From positions 1 to 64,000 of the forward strand of contig CAZIQM010000001.1 in NCBI GenBank assembly GCA_964541635.1: 64,000 bases of DNA, written 5' to 3'. The DNA is from DALYDP01 sp964541635 (GTDB lineage Bacteria > Patescibacteriota > Gracilibacteria > Peribacterales > Peribacteraceae). The notes beneath the pieces were generated by a model. The model worked only from the letters and a program-made list of their open reading frames with translations, searched no databases and was not told where the DNA came from. Positions within the stretch are counted from its first letter, which is position 1. The number at the start of each line of letters is the position of its first letter. Below are positions 57,501 through 64,000 of the stretch, piece after piece. Position numbers and translations under genes: made by a program.

Positions 57501-60500
57501 GGTTTTCTCCGTCGTCGGATCGAGCGCCGACGCGTCGATCGACACCTTGTCGCCGTACCAATAGACGTTCCCTTTTTTCGTGAGGAGCGGATCAGACCCG
57601 CCCGAGAGCTCGTCGAGCTGTTTGGCCATGCGCGCGCTCGCGTCTTTGTAGAAGTTTTCGGCACGCTGCAATGCCAGGAGATCTTCGTACACGATGTACG
57701 CTTCCGCAGCGGCACCGGCGAAGAACAGCATGTTTCGCGCTGCGGGGGAGCTCATCCACTTCGCGAGGAGCGATTCTTCCGTTTTGAGGAGCGGACGTCC
57801 GGCATTCGGACCCGGCGAGACCGACGGGCCGCGCCGGCCGCCGACGACGCGGATGTTCGACGTGCTTACCCGACCGAACGCGGATCCCCCTTCCGCCGCC
57901 GCGGCACCCATGCGCGTCAGCCCCCGTCCTCCGGTTCCGAACTTGGCCACCGTCTCCGTCACGTCCCCGCAGATCCCGGACCGCAGAAGCGTGCCGGCTT
58001 GCTCCAGCGAGAAGATTCCGTTTTTCGTGAGGATCGACATTTTCGCCTCCATCGTGGCGGCCACGTGCGCTTCCCAGATCGCGGCCCGTTGGGCCGGCAA
58101 GAGCTCGAACCGCAGCCCGAGCAATTGGCGGGCGCCCGTCACGCGCAACGCGTGCTCCGCGGCGATCGTTTCGTCCAGCACCCGCTGGAGCGCCGTCAGG
58201 TGATCGCCGCGCGCGCCCTTGAGCGCGTCGGCAAGCGCCGGATCGAGACCCTTGCGGAGCTCGCCCAGCTCGACGGCGTACTTCGCGTCATCGAGGCCCT
58301 GCATCGTCCGCAGCTTCTCCAGGGCACCCTGCGCGCGTTCGGTACGGCCCGCGAGCGTGCCGATTTCACCGAACGTTTCCCGTCCGATGTCCGTGCCCAG
58401 GTATTCCTGGATCCTCGCCTGCGCGTTCGCGCGACGGACCTGCAGGCGCGATCCTCTCATCACTTTCTCCAGTTCCTCCACGCGGGCCTTGGCGGCCGTC
58501 GCTTCCGCCCTGGCAACCCGGGCTTCTTCCTTGGCCGCGGCAGATTCCGTCTTGGCCGCGGCGGCTTCCGCCTTCGCCGCCCGCGCTTCCGCCTGCGCCG
58601 CTTCGACCTGCGCTTGCGCGATCTCTTCCACCGTTTTGGGAGCGCCGAAGACCGCGTTCTTGCCCGCCGTCCACGCCTTGCCCATCACCCACTTCGTGCC
58701 CTTCCAGGCGACGGCGCCGAACACCGCGCCGCCCGCCGCCACGGCGAGCAGGAGGAGCGCGATGTCCATCTGCGCGTCGCCGAACTCGTGGTAGAACCTC
58801 TCCATGTCGAGGTGCGTCCCGACGATCGTGTTGAAATCGCCCAGAAGCACTTCGTACTCCTTGGAATAGTTCTCCCAATCAGCCTTCAGCGTCTGGAACG
58901 TCTGCACGTAAATGCCGCGCATGCGCTCCATCTCCTCGGGCGTCAGTTCCGATCGAACTTGTTCGGGCGTGAGCTTGTCGATGGGCACCTTGCCGAACCG
59001 TTTCTGCAGCCGCTGCCGCACGGACGCGATGAACGCCGTGGAATCGGCATCGACCTCCGGCAGCCCCGCTTTCCCGTCGACGTCGACGAGTTGCTCCGGG
59101 AGCAGCACCGGCGAGTCGATGAGGCCCTTCGCCGTCGCGACCGACACTTTCAGCTTGTCGATGCCGGAGCGTTCGCGGAACCTCCGGATCGCTTTTTCGA
59201 TCGAATCCTGCTTCTCTTTGATCTTTTCCCAATCTTCCTTCTCCAGTTGTTCGACCGGCCGCCCCGTCTTGGGGTCGCGCGGCCAACCGACCGCGTCGTA
59301 GATGCTGCCGTCTTCGGCGTTCGAATCGAGGATCCACGACTTCATTTGCTGGCGCAAATAGTCGCCGCCGAGCATGTCGGGAAGCGTCGGCACCCATGCC
59401 GTCTCCACCCCCGCCACGCGATCCGCGAACCACGTCATGTTCGGCCTGACCCGCCCGTTCCACACGGTTTCCGCCTTCTCGGCGATGCCCACGCGCAGCA
59501 CCCCGCTCTCGACGCGTTGGAGATGCGTATCGACCGCCGCAATGCCTCCCTTCGCCTGCATCTGGAGCCATTCGCGGTACTTTTGTATTTCGGGATCGTC
59601 TTTCAGCGGGAGCGGTTCACGCTGCGCCGTGTCCGTTTCGGCATCTTGCCCGATGTGGTGGCGCATGAACGACAGCTCCGCGCGCAGGATCTGGTACCCG
59701 CCCATCATCCCGCTGATGCGCGCGAGACGTTTGACGTTCTCTTCGGAATCCGCGCGAAGACCCTCGAGCGCCGTGTTCTTCCCCTCGAGCAACCGCAGGT
59801 CGAGTTGGTACTGGACGTAATCGTACGGTTTCCCGTCGACGTTCAACGACGGGTCTTCCTGCAGCGCGGCGTTCGCCTCGTTTTTCGGGATGGGTTTCTT
59901 GCCGATCCTGTCGAGGATCGGGTCGGCCCGCTTCACGCGTTCCGTCGCCTCGGGGATTCCCTGGCCTTTGCCCACCTCCCGGTAGCGATCCATGATGCGT
60001 TTGTACTGCTCTTTCTGCACGTCCAAGAGGACGCGGAACGCCGGCAAAATGCCTTCTTTGTTGTTTCCCGGAACGTCGGCGTCGGTGCAGAGCAGCAGCT
60101 TCAAAATCTGCCGATCCGCTTCCGTTTTTTGCTGCGGCGTCGCGTTCGGATTGCGCGCGATGGCCATGCGCTTCTCGCTGGCCTGCGTCAGCATCGCGAG
60201 ATGCTCCATGACGATCGCGTCTTCCCCCGTGCTCGCGCCGCGTCCCACGTCACGGAGCTTTTTGTATTCCTCGACCAGGTCCATGTAGATCGTGAGTCCT
60301 TTGGCGAGGCTTTCCTTCGTCGAGGCGCGCATCTGCGCCGCGACGAGCGAGCGCGTCTCCGCCGGCGTGGGACTCCGTTTCTCGGCGTTGATTTTGGACA
60401 CGATCCTCGACGCCTGCATGCGCTCGACGCCGGCGTGCAATTCCCCGTACATCTCGGCCAGCGACACCGTGCCGCGCGGATCGCGCAATTCCCTCTTCAT

Positions 60501-60683
60501 TTCCTCGGTTTCGTACTCTTCGCGTTGCGCGTTCCACGGCTCCGCGGACGGCTGGTACCGACCGATGACCGAACGCGCCCGATCGACCGTGTTGGGAATA
60601 TCCAACGACTTCTTCACTGACGGCGCCCCTTCGGCGGGCCGGGATTCTGGAGCCGGTGTTGGTGTCGGTTTTGGGAGTTCCAT
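54588..60683 (-). CDS. Giant 2031-residue membrane/coiled-coil protein
   Basis: I recognise no family. The protein starts MELPKPTPTPAPESRPAEG (Pro-rich), then a long helical region to about 630. A membrane segment follows (ALLLLAVAAGGAVFGAVAW, about 638-660), then an Ala/Glu coiled coil (about 681-750). Two further hydrophobic segments lie near 983 and 1071-1105, and about 900 mostly soluble residues end it. There is no cleavable signal peptide. It is the last gene of a tight operon, 4 nt after the 60688 gene. A 2271-codon frame on the other strand is its shadow. Confidence 0.8.
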   Translation of the reverse strand: MELPKPTPTPAPESRPAEGAPSVKKSLDIPNTVDRARSVIGRYQPSAEPWNAQREEYETEEMKRELRDPRGTVSLAEMYGELHAGVERMQASRIVSKINAEKRSPTPAETRSLVAAQMRASTKESLAKGLTIYMDLVEEYKKLRDVGRGASTGEDAIVMEHLAMLTQASEKRMAIARNPNATPQQKTEADRQILKLLLCTDADVPGNNKEGILPAFRVLLDVQKEQYKRIMDRYREVGKGQGIPEATERVKRADPILDRIGKKPIPKNEANAALQEDPSLNVDGKPYDYVQYQLDLRLLEGKNTALEGLRADSEENVKRLARISGMMGGYQILRAELSFMRHHIGQDAETDTAQREPLPLKDDPEIQKYREWLQMQAKGGIAAVDTHLQRVESGVLRVGIAEKAETVWNGRVRPNMTWFADRVAGVETAWVPTLPDMLGGDYLRQQMKSWILDSNAEDGSIYDAVGWPRDPKTGRPVEQLEKEDWEKIKEKQDSIEKAIRRFRERSGIDKLKVSVATAKGLIDSPVLLPEQLVDVDGKAGLPEVDADSTAFIASVRQRLQKRFGKVPIDKLTPEQVRSELTPEEMERMRGIYVQTFQTLKADWENYSKEYEVLLGDFNTIVGTHLDMERFYHEFGDAQMDIALLLLAVAAGGAVFGAVAWKGTKWVMGKAWTAGKNAVFGAPKTVEEIAQAQVEAAQAEARAAKAEAAAAKTESAAAKEEARVARAEATAAKARVEELEKVMRGSRLQVRRANAQARIQEYLGTDIGRETFGEIGTLAGRTERAQGALEKLRTMQGLDDAKYAVELGELRKGLDPALADALKGARGDHLTALQRVLDETIAAEHALRVTGARQLLGLRFELLPAQRAAIWEAHVAATMEAKMSILTKNGIFSLEQAGTLLRSGICGDVTETVAKFGTGGRGLTRMGAAAAEGGSAFGRVSTSNIRVVGGRRGPSVSPGPNAGRPLLKTEESLLAKWMSSPAARNMLFFAGAAAEAYIVYEDLLALQRAENFYKDASARMAKQLDELSGGSDPLLTKKGNVYWYGDKVSIDASALDPTTEKTAANWRLGIDSTSMLAFLASGLGWEGPPGWIALGVIVTLHSAVSAWEKNSYYEFVRRCPAWILAHLGGTTPTINQQEEHLLGDSYVDFVLDGLSTLNLKEAKDVEIRKKLFFALFLREMKTHAPSEYGVIAAQFGGPADRMQEFFEGDFQTHVLPFYATHMFVDGHRADVGMSFIDGLNTQRGYNPNSDWFMQDIEPKRLAEALRGAGKAYATHLQEKQFLQVSADAKGERDPVIRELLEARRYELGSKVVLHTRLLDVEGELAKNGGKTRTELLMARFRETLLKAGGGPDATWEDVMDSGRTTGGGPNTFRETPMKVDGKTDTIAARRFSYDRDFDVSTAGIAGTEKLGKDGAIRFSDGGVRDPETTCVPDINRAIPAIEPMMGADAYPQLRTERRQLMEQHNVVSAEHSRLRFLERYVFWRSRAELADANVAATQTDVDAKKKTVETLDAEITRFRRERPHDVPYTGNLDEATTALAKANEQLARAKEAAARSRVDFDAYRAEYGADACAAYDKETLSDIYASFRADLSMFLLDLSHCERETKRFVGTEKQLESRTTEASARAVALWARDTFQFRESNGELAEVLKDKGGRVPTLVASDTFDAEDVRAFKELLAFPVQADSHYLSREKIYAVHCQKMVEADNTVRYLVTFVYSSDPLSLGDDPEHAGNGKEPSYVQIAGIRSEGSGYLEVGLPVLGNPLVRLPEEKRSLFLREIVAQRAAQGEKKDVELLKGTSRAERMFRAGERPGVLTQIDRSTWGVRLGEGKDSRLVLLRQNATGGWETVSIATPRTTSREVSARDWADSFERLRVNNGRVGGERRISEEEKRYGEELEEKAAAEETVGAWQPASSDLLGLFNDKAKIAPLPPEVLDAVDPVPRFDNAAVEGAIRTKLDQYYRALGNPDLHLEPGNLRKITVAVGAAVEARREKFAAITTEIDVHNLIQEAIFDAQKKLGPAVMPPAVGDIFAYIH

Positions 60684-60687
60684 CGGT

Positions 60688-61254
60688 TCAGGGCAACAAT
60701 TCGCCGGTTTCCCCGCCGTAGGTATTGGGGAGCTGTTCCGCCGCGCCGTTCGCGGCGTTGCCGATGGCTTCGGCCGCCGTGTCGGCGCCCAGCTTGCCGT
60801 ACAAGTGCGATATGCCGAGCTTCGAGAACAATCCTTCGATATCACCCGCCAGGTAGTACGCTCCCCCGATCGCCGCCGCGGTCAACGCCAAGAGCCCTAT
60901 GGACGTCAGGACGGGATGCCGCTTGAAGGACCGCCATGTCCATCGAAAAGGCGCGGTCACGACGTTCTTCGTCCAACGCCACGTGGTTCCGAGGAGCGTT
61001 TCCTTACGGGCGAATTCCTGCTGGTGCAAACGATACGTTCGTTCGACGGCTTCCGAACTGCCGTTGAGTCCGTACTTGTGCAATTCTTCGACGATTTCCT
61101 TCTGCTTGAGGTTCGAATCCTTCAAGGTCCGAAGCACCTCCGGGCCGTAGGCCCGCTCGAAGTGTTCGTCGAGCTCTTCGATCGTTTCGACGTGGGGAAC
61201 CTCGACGATGGACAGGTTCTTCTTTTTCGTCGCCTGTTTCTGTTGGGAGCTCAT
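60688..61254 (-). CDS. Single-helix membrane protein of the giant-gene operon
   Basis: The 188-residue protein has a Lys-rich start (SSQQKQATKKKNLSIVEV), a helical cytoplasmic part (about 20-95) and an Arg/Trp-rich stretch (TTWRWTKNVVTAPFRWTWRS). One membrane helix follows (SIGLLALTAAAIGGAYYLAG), then a Gly/Ala-rich tail. No family is recognised. The ATG follows the upstream stop by a single base and the giant gene starts 4 nt after its stop, so the three products are probably partners. Confidence 0.65.
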   Translation of the reverse strand: MSSQQKQATKKKNLSIVEVPHVETIEELDEHFERAYGPEVLRTLKDSNLKQKEIVEELHKYGLNGSSEAVERTYRLHQQEFARKETLLGTTWRWTKNVVTAPFRWTWRSFKRHPVLTSIGLLALTAAAIGGAYYLAGDIEGLFSKLGISHLYGKLGADTAAEAIGNAANGAAEQLPNTYGGETGELLP

Positions 61255-61255
61255 A

Positions 61256-61669
61256 TTACGCGATGGAAATGGAAGCATTCGTGTTCAGGATGTCGCGGCG
61301 GATATGGGAAAGTCCCACGACGCCCTCGACGTCTTCGTCGTCCGCGCACGCGGACAAGAGTTCGCGGATCATGTGCGTCACGCCGACCGCGCCGATCGTG
61401 AAGAACAATTCCGGCAGTGCGTCCTGCGGGATGTCCTTGATGGTTTGCGGATCGATCTTCTCGCCCCTCACGGCCTTCTGCACGAAATCCCGCAGGTCCG
61501 GGAACGCATCGAAGCGCGCCATGCCCGCGCGGACCTTCAGCACGTCGGCGTCTTCGTAGGCCGTGCCGTTCTCCTCCTCGACCGTCCACCCCTCGCGGAG
61601 CGTCTCGGGCAACGAGGAAAAGACTGCGGACTCGGCCGCGGTGAGGTAGAGGGTGGTGTGTGTAGCCAT
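61256..61669 (-). CDS. First gene of the giant-gene operon, soluble protein
   Basis: A 137-residue acidic protein beginning MATHTTLYLTAAESAVFSSL. It is helical with no membrane segment or catalytic motif that I can recognise. TATACT lies 6 nt before the ATG on the minus strand and would drive all three genes as one leaderless mRNA. Confidence 0.6.
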   Translation of the reverse strand: MATHTTLYLTAAESAVFSSLPETLREGWTVEEENGTAYEDADVLKVRAGMARFDAFPDLRDFVQKAVRGEKIDPQTIKDIPQDALPELFFTIGAVGVTHMIRELLSACADDEDVEGVVGLSHIRRDILNTNASISIA

Positions 61670-61700
61670 CTCCCGAGTATACCCGATTTTACGTAAAAAT

Positions 61701-62651
61701 TCAACGTTTCAGCGCTTCCCGAAGCGCCGACTCGCCGTTCCCGATATCGGCCAGCGCCTGCGTTTGGCCATCCGGGCGTCCGAACCGTGCCGAAACGGTC
61801 GAAATCTTGTCTCCCGCCGCTTGCGGGACGCTCGACAGCGGCACGCCCGCCGCCGCGGCCGCGAGCGCGCCGTGGAAACGTTCGCACACGCAATGCGACG
61901 CGGTGGCGAGGAGAGACATCAAATCGTCGACGGTGCGGATCGTCCGGACGGACGCTTGCGGATACGTCCGGCGCAACGCCTCCACCGCTTTCCTCTCGCC
62001 CGGATCATCGGGCTGGAAGAGCGCGATGACCACGTCCACGTGCCGGAGGTTCGTCGCGTGGGATTCGAGCGCGGCCAGGAAATTCTTCCCCGAGTTGTGA
62101 CGCGGGATGAGGACGTAGGAGTTGTCCGGTCGGTACGCGCGTTTCTTGGCGAGGAACAGCGCGAAAACGGGATCGAACGCCAGCACGACGGACGCGCGCT
62201 TCGACCATCCGGCGATGCGCGCGAACGAGGCGTCGTCGCGCACCGAGACCGTCGTCGCCATGCGCACCACGCGTCGCGCGATCCACTCCCCCGCCGCGGT
62301 CCTGAACGGACCGATCCCTTGGAATGCGAGATGTACCGGCACGCCGAACATCCGCGCCGCGGCTGCGTGGATCCCCCACACGACGCATGCCTTCGGCGAT
62401 TCGATGTCCGTGAAGAGGGTCCCCCCGCCGAACACGACGGCGTCCGCGCGACGGATGGCCCCGAGCGTCTTCATCCACGGCGTGCCGACGAACGACCGGA
62501 TTCCCGCGGGCAGGCGCGGCAACTCCCCTCCTCCCGGATGCGCGGACAGGACCGTCCATTCGACGCCGGAGTACGCGCCCAGGAAATACTCCTTCAGCGC
62601 CTCGTCACCGAAATTCCCGACCCCGTAATTGCCGATGAGGACGGCGTTCAT
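61701..62651 (-). CDS. csaB: CsaB-like polysaccharide pyruvyl transferase
   Basis: The 316-residue protein starts VLIGNYGVGNFGDEALKEYF, the typical opening of the pyruvyl transferase family, with ADAVVFGGGTLFTD, FQGIGPF and a late VCERFHGALAAAAAGVP. CsaB attaches ketal-linked pyruvate to secondary wall polysaccharide, which SLH domains then bind; an SLH protein is encoded at 48294. TACCAT ends 6 nt before the ATG on the minus strand. Confidence 0.88.
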   Translation of the reverse strand: MNAVLIGNYGVGNFGDEALKEYFLGAYSGVEWTVLSAHPGGGELPRLPAGIRSFVGTPWMKTLGAIRRADAVVFGGGTLFTDIESPKACVVWGIHAAAARMFGVPVHLAFQGIGPFRTAAGEWIARRVVRMATTVSVRDDASFARIAGWSKRASVVLAFDPVFALFLAKKRAYRPDNSYVLIPRHNSGKNFLAALESHATNLRHVDVVIALFQPDDPGERKAVEALRRTYPQASVRTIRTVDDLMSLLATASHCVCERFHGALAAAAAGVPLSSVPQAAGDKISTVSARFGRPDGQTQALADIGNGESALREALKR

Positions 62652-62668
62652 GCGACGATGGTATCAGG

Positions 62669-63148
62669 TCAAGCCGCCGGCTGCTCCGCCTTCTCCTCGG
62701 CCTTCGGCTCTTCGGGCGTCGCCTCGACGACCGGAGCATCTTCCTGCTGGGCCTGGATGTCCTTGTCGACCTTGAGGGCCTCGAATTCGCCTTCGTTCGT
62801 GAAGCGCTCGATCATGCGGGCGGACTTGCCCGTGCGGCCGCGGAGGAAGTTCAGGCGGGCGCGGCGGACCTTGGCGACCTTCTTCACTTCGATCTTCTCG
62901 AGGTTCGGCGAGTGCAGGGCGAACACCTTCTCCACGCCGATGCCCGACACCACCTTGCGGACGGTGAAGGAACGGTCCGTCTGGACATGCCCCTTGTGGA
63001 CACCGATGACGATGCCTTCGAAGATCTGCACGCGGGTCTTTTCGCCTTCCTGGATGCGTTCGTGGACACGCACGGTGTAGCCGGGCTGGATGTCCGGAAC
63101 GCTGCGGAGGTAGTTTTTGGCCTGGGAATGGAGAACCTGGTGCGGCAT
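62669..63148 (-). CDS. rplS: 50S ribosomal protein L19
   Basis: The 159-residue protein contains PGYTVRVHERIQEGEKTRVQ, FEGIVIGVHKG, FTVRKVVSGIGVEKVFALHS and KKVAKVRRARLNFLRGRTGK, all typical of L19 (about 115 residues). It carries an extra acidic, Ala/Glu/Pro-rich C-terminal extension of about 40 residues not needed for the fold. The usual rpsP-rimM-trmD neighbours are missing. Confidence 0.95.
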   Translation of the reverse strand: MPHQVLHSQAKNYLRSVPDIQPGYTVRVHERIQEGEKTRVQIFEGIVIGVHKGHVQTDRSFTVRKVVSGIGVEKVFALHSPNLEKIEVKKVAKVRRARLNFLRGRTGKSARMIERFTNEGEFEALKVDKDIQAQQEDAPVVEATPEEPKAEEKAEQPAA

Positions 63149-63211
63149 ACAAAAGTGTGCGGAGAGCCTACAGAGGCGATCCTCCCCTGTAAAGGGAGAT
63201 TCCGGACCCTC

Positions 63212-63799
63212 TTAGCGGGTCGCTTCCTCGATCTGCTTCTGCAGCTGGTTCAAGACCACCATGTGGCGCGGATCATTGAGGATTTCGATGACGAAACGGT
63301 CCTTCAGGCTCAGGCGGTAGAGGAAGTCCGCCTCGGAGAAGATCGAGTACTTCACGTACTTCATCTGCGGATCCTGGAGGAGCAAGGCCTCGATCACCTC
63401 CTTCTTCACGTCCCCCACGATGAGCAGGTCGACCTTCGATTCGCTGCTGACGAAGGCACCCGCAAGGAGGATGAGCTTCACGTGGGGCAGGGCGCGCAGG
63501 CTTTGGACCAGGGGGCTCTCCCCTTGGACGGCCTTCGAGAACAAGCTGCGCAAATCCTGGTAGAGCGGGAACTCGGTATCGACGTGGTAGTACTTCTTGC
63601 GGTTCTTGTGGCGCGCCTTCACCAATCCGATCTTCCGAAGGTTCTCGAGCTCGCGGCGGATGCTGTTGATCTGCTCGTTCAGGAGACGCGTCAGCTCACG
63701 GATGAAGTACTCCTCCTCCGGATGAAGGAGGAACGTGGAGAGCAATTTGACCCGAGTTTGGGAGCTGAAGAGGGACTTCAGCACTGCTGCGGAGGACAT
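63212..63799 (-). CDS. Winged-helix regulator with nucleotidyltransferase-like domain
   Basis: The 195-residue protein has an ArsR-like winged helix at residues 1-70 (SQTRVKLLSTFLLHPEEEYF, IRELTRLLNEQINSIRRELE). A minimal nucleotidyltransferase-like domain follows (KLILLAGAFVSSESKVDLLI), where the usual GSxxxG and DxD are only partly kept, so catalysis is doubtful. It probably senses a ligand and binds DNA. An ATG at 63820 is a possible alternative start. A perfect palindrome lies just upstream and may be its operator. Confidence 0.75.
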   Translation of the reverse strand: MSSAAVLKSLFSSQTRVKLLSTFLLHPEEEYFIRELTRLLNEQINSIRRELENLRKIGLVKARHKNRKKYYHVDTEFPLYQDLRSLFSKAVQGESPLVQSLRALPHVKLILLAGAFVSSESKVDLLIVGDVKKEVIEALLLQDPQMKYVKYSIFSEADFLYRLSLKDRFVIEILNDPRHMVVLNQLQKQIEEATR

Positions 63800-63811
63800 A
63801 TGAGCACAAGT

Positions 63812-63827
63812 AGTATTCACGAATACT
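63812..63827. promoter_or_regulatory. Palindrome AGTATTC-AC-GAATACT, candidate operator
   Basis: A perfect 7-bp inverted repeat with a 2-bp spacer, 13 nt upstream of the winged-helix regulator's start codon. A half site GTATTC recurs near 63948. Autoregulation is inferred. Confidence 0.5.
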
Positions 63828-63828
63828 G

Positions 63829-64000
63829 GATAAGTGCAAGGAATTTACTCAAGTTTGTGTTCACAAGAGTTATTCATAAAATATGGCTTATTTCCGAGGA
63901 AAAACACAAAAAAATTGCCTAAAAATCGCAATGTTTGCACAAATTTTGTATTCAGTATTTTGGCCGCTTGTAGCGGCGTTCCCAGGACCACGCTTCCCCC
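63829..64000. other. AT-rich intergenic region at the window edge
   Basis: About 130 bp of unusually AT-rich DNA (for example GTTATTCATAAAATATGG and a run of seven A) end in GC-rich DNA near 63960. It contains no gene I can support; it is probably the promoter region of a gene beyond the window. Confidence 0.4.

Noticed and set aside
53805..60620. A 2271-codon plus-strand frame
   Set aside because: It is antisense to lepA and the giant protein gene; its translation is Arg/His/Asp-rich in the way typical of high-GC shadow frames, with no motif.
63829..63960. Replication origin
   Set aside because: The stretch is AT-rich with a few DnaA-box-like words (TTATTCATA, GTTCACAAG), but there is no clear box cluster and no dnaA or dnaN nearby.

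Overview
The window is a bacterial chromosome segment of high GC (clearly above 60% by eye) read with the standard code: UGA, UAA and UAG all end genes. Compact housekeeping genes, very large DUF11-type surface proteins, Ser-rich lipoproteins, L21 and L27 encoded far apart, and few classical ribosome binding sites fit a member of the Patescibacteria (CPR). That placement is an inference; no 16S gene or complete marker set is present. A striking general property is that many start codons lie 6-9 nt behind a TAnnnT -10 element, as expected for leaderless mRNAs.

Layout. 1-8.3 kb: a partial tRNA-Ser, a PNPOx-fold protein, a Cas4-like Fe-S nuclease, and a sugar cluster (ROK kinase, 6-phosphogluconate dehydrogenase, TalC-type transaldolase, transketolase) with a C39-like protease in between. 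8.4-16.7 kb: tRNA-Ser(UGA), lipoprotein, a PilC-N-domain membrane protein, RecG, a NUDIX hydrolase, a small GIY-YIG element at the 3' end of miaA, and ClpP. 16.7-29.7 kb: DoxX-like protein, a Tgt lacking all zinc ligands, L21, desaturase, MIP channel, MsrA, a Pif1/RecD2-like helicase, a lysyl-oxidase-like lipoprotein, and several small membrane proteins. 29.7-31 kb: a low-GC PIN-like gene beside a tRNA 3'-end fragment, probably acquired. 31-43.7 kb: two giant secreted surface proteins of 2216 and 1936 residues. 43.7-54.5 kb: pth, a HEPN-like protein, a PH-domain protein, lepB, secE-nusG, murJ, an SLH protein, murC, an FtsB-like protein, initiator tRNA, L27 and lepA. 54.6-64 kb: a three-gene operon ending in a 2031-residue membrane/coiled-coil protein, a CsaB-like pyruvyltransferase, L19, and a winged-helix/nucleotidyltransferase-like regulator.

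How the parts fit. Gnd, transaldolase and transketolase cover much of a pentose phosphate route. SecE, LepB, the lipoproteins, the SLH protein, CsaB, MurC and MurJ, together with the two giant Ca-loop/DUF11 proteins, describe a cell heavily invested in its envelope. Recent change is concentrated at the GIY-YIG/miaA locus, the PIN-like island and the internal repeats of the second giant protein.
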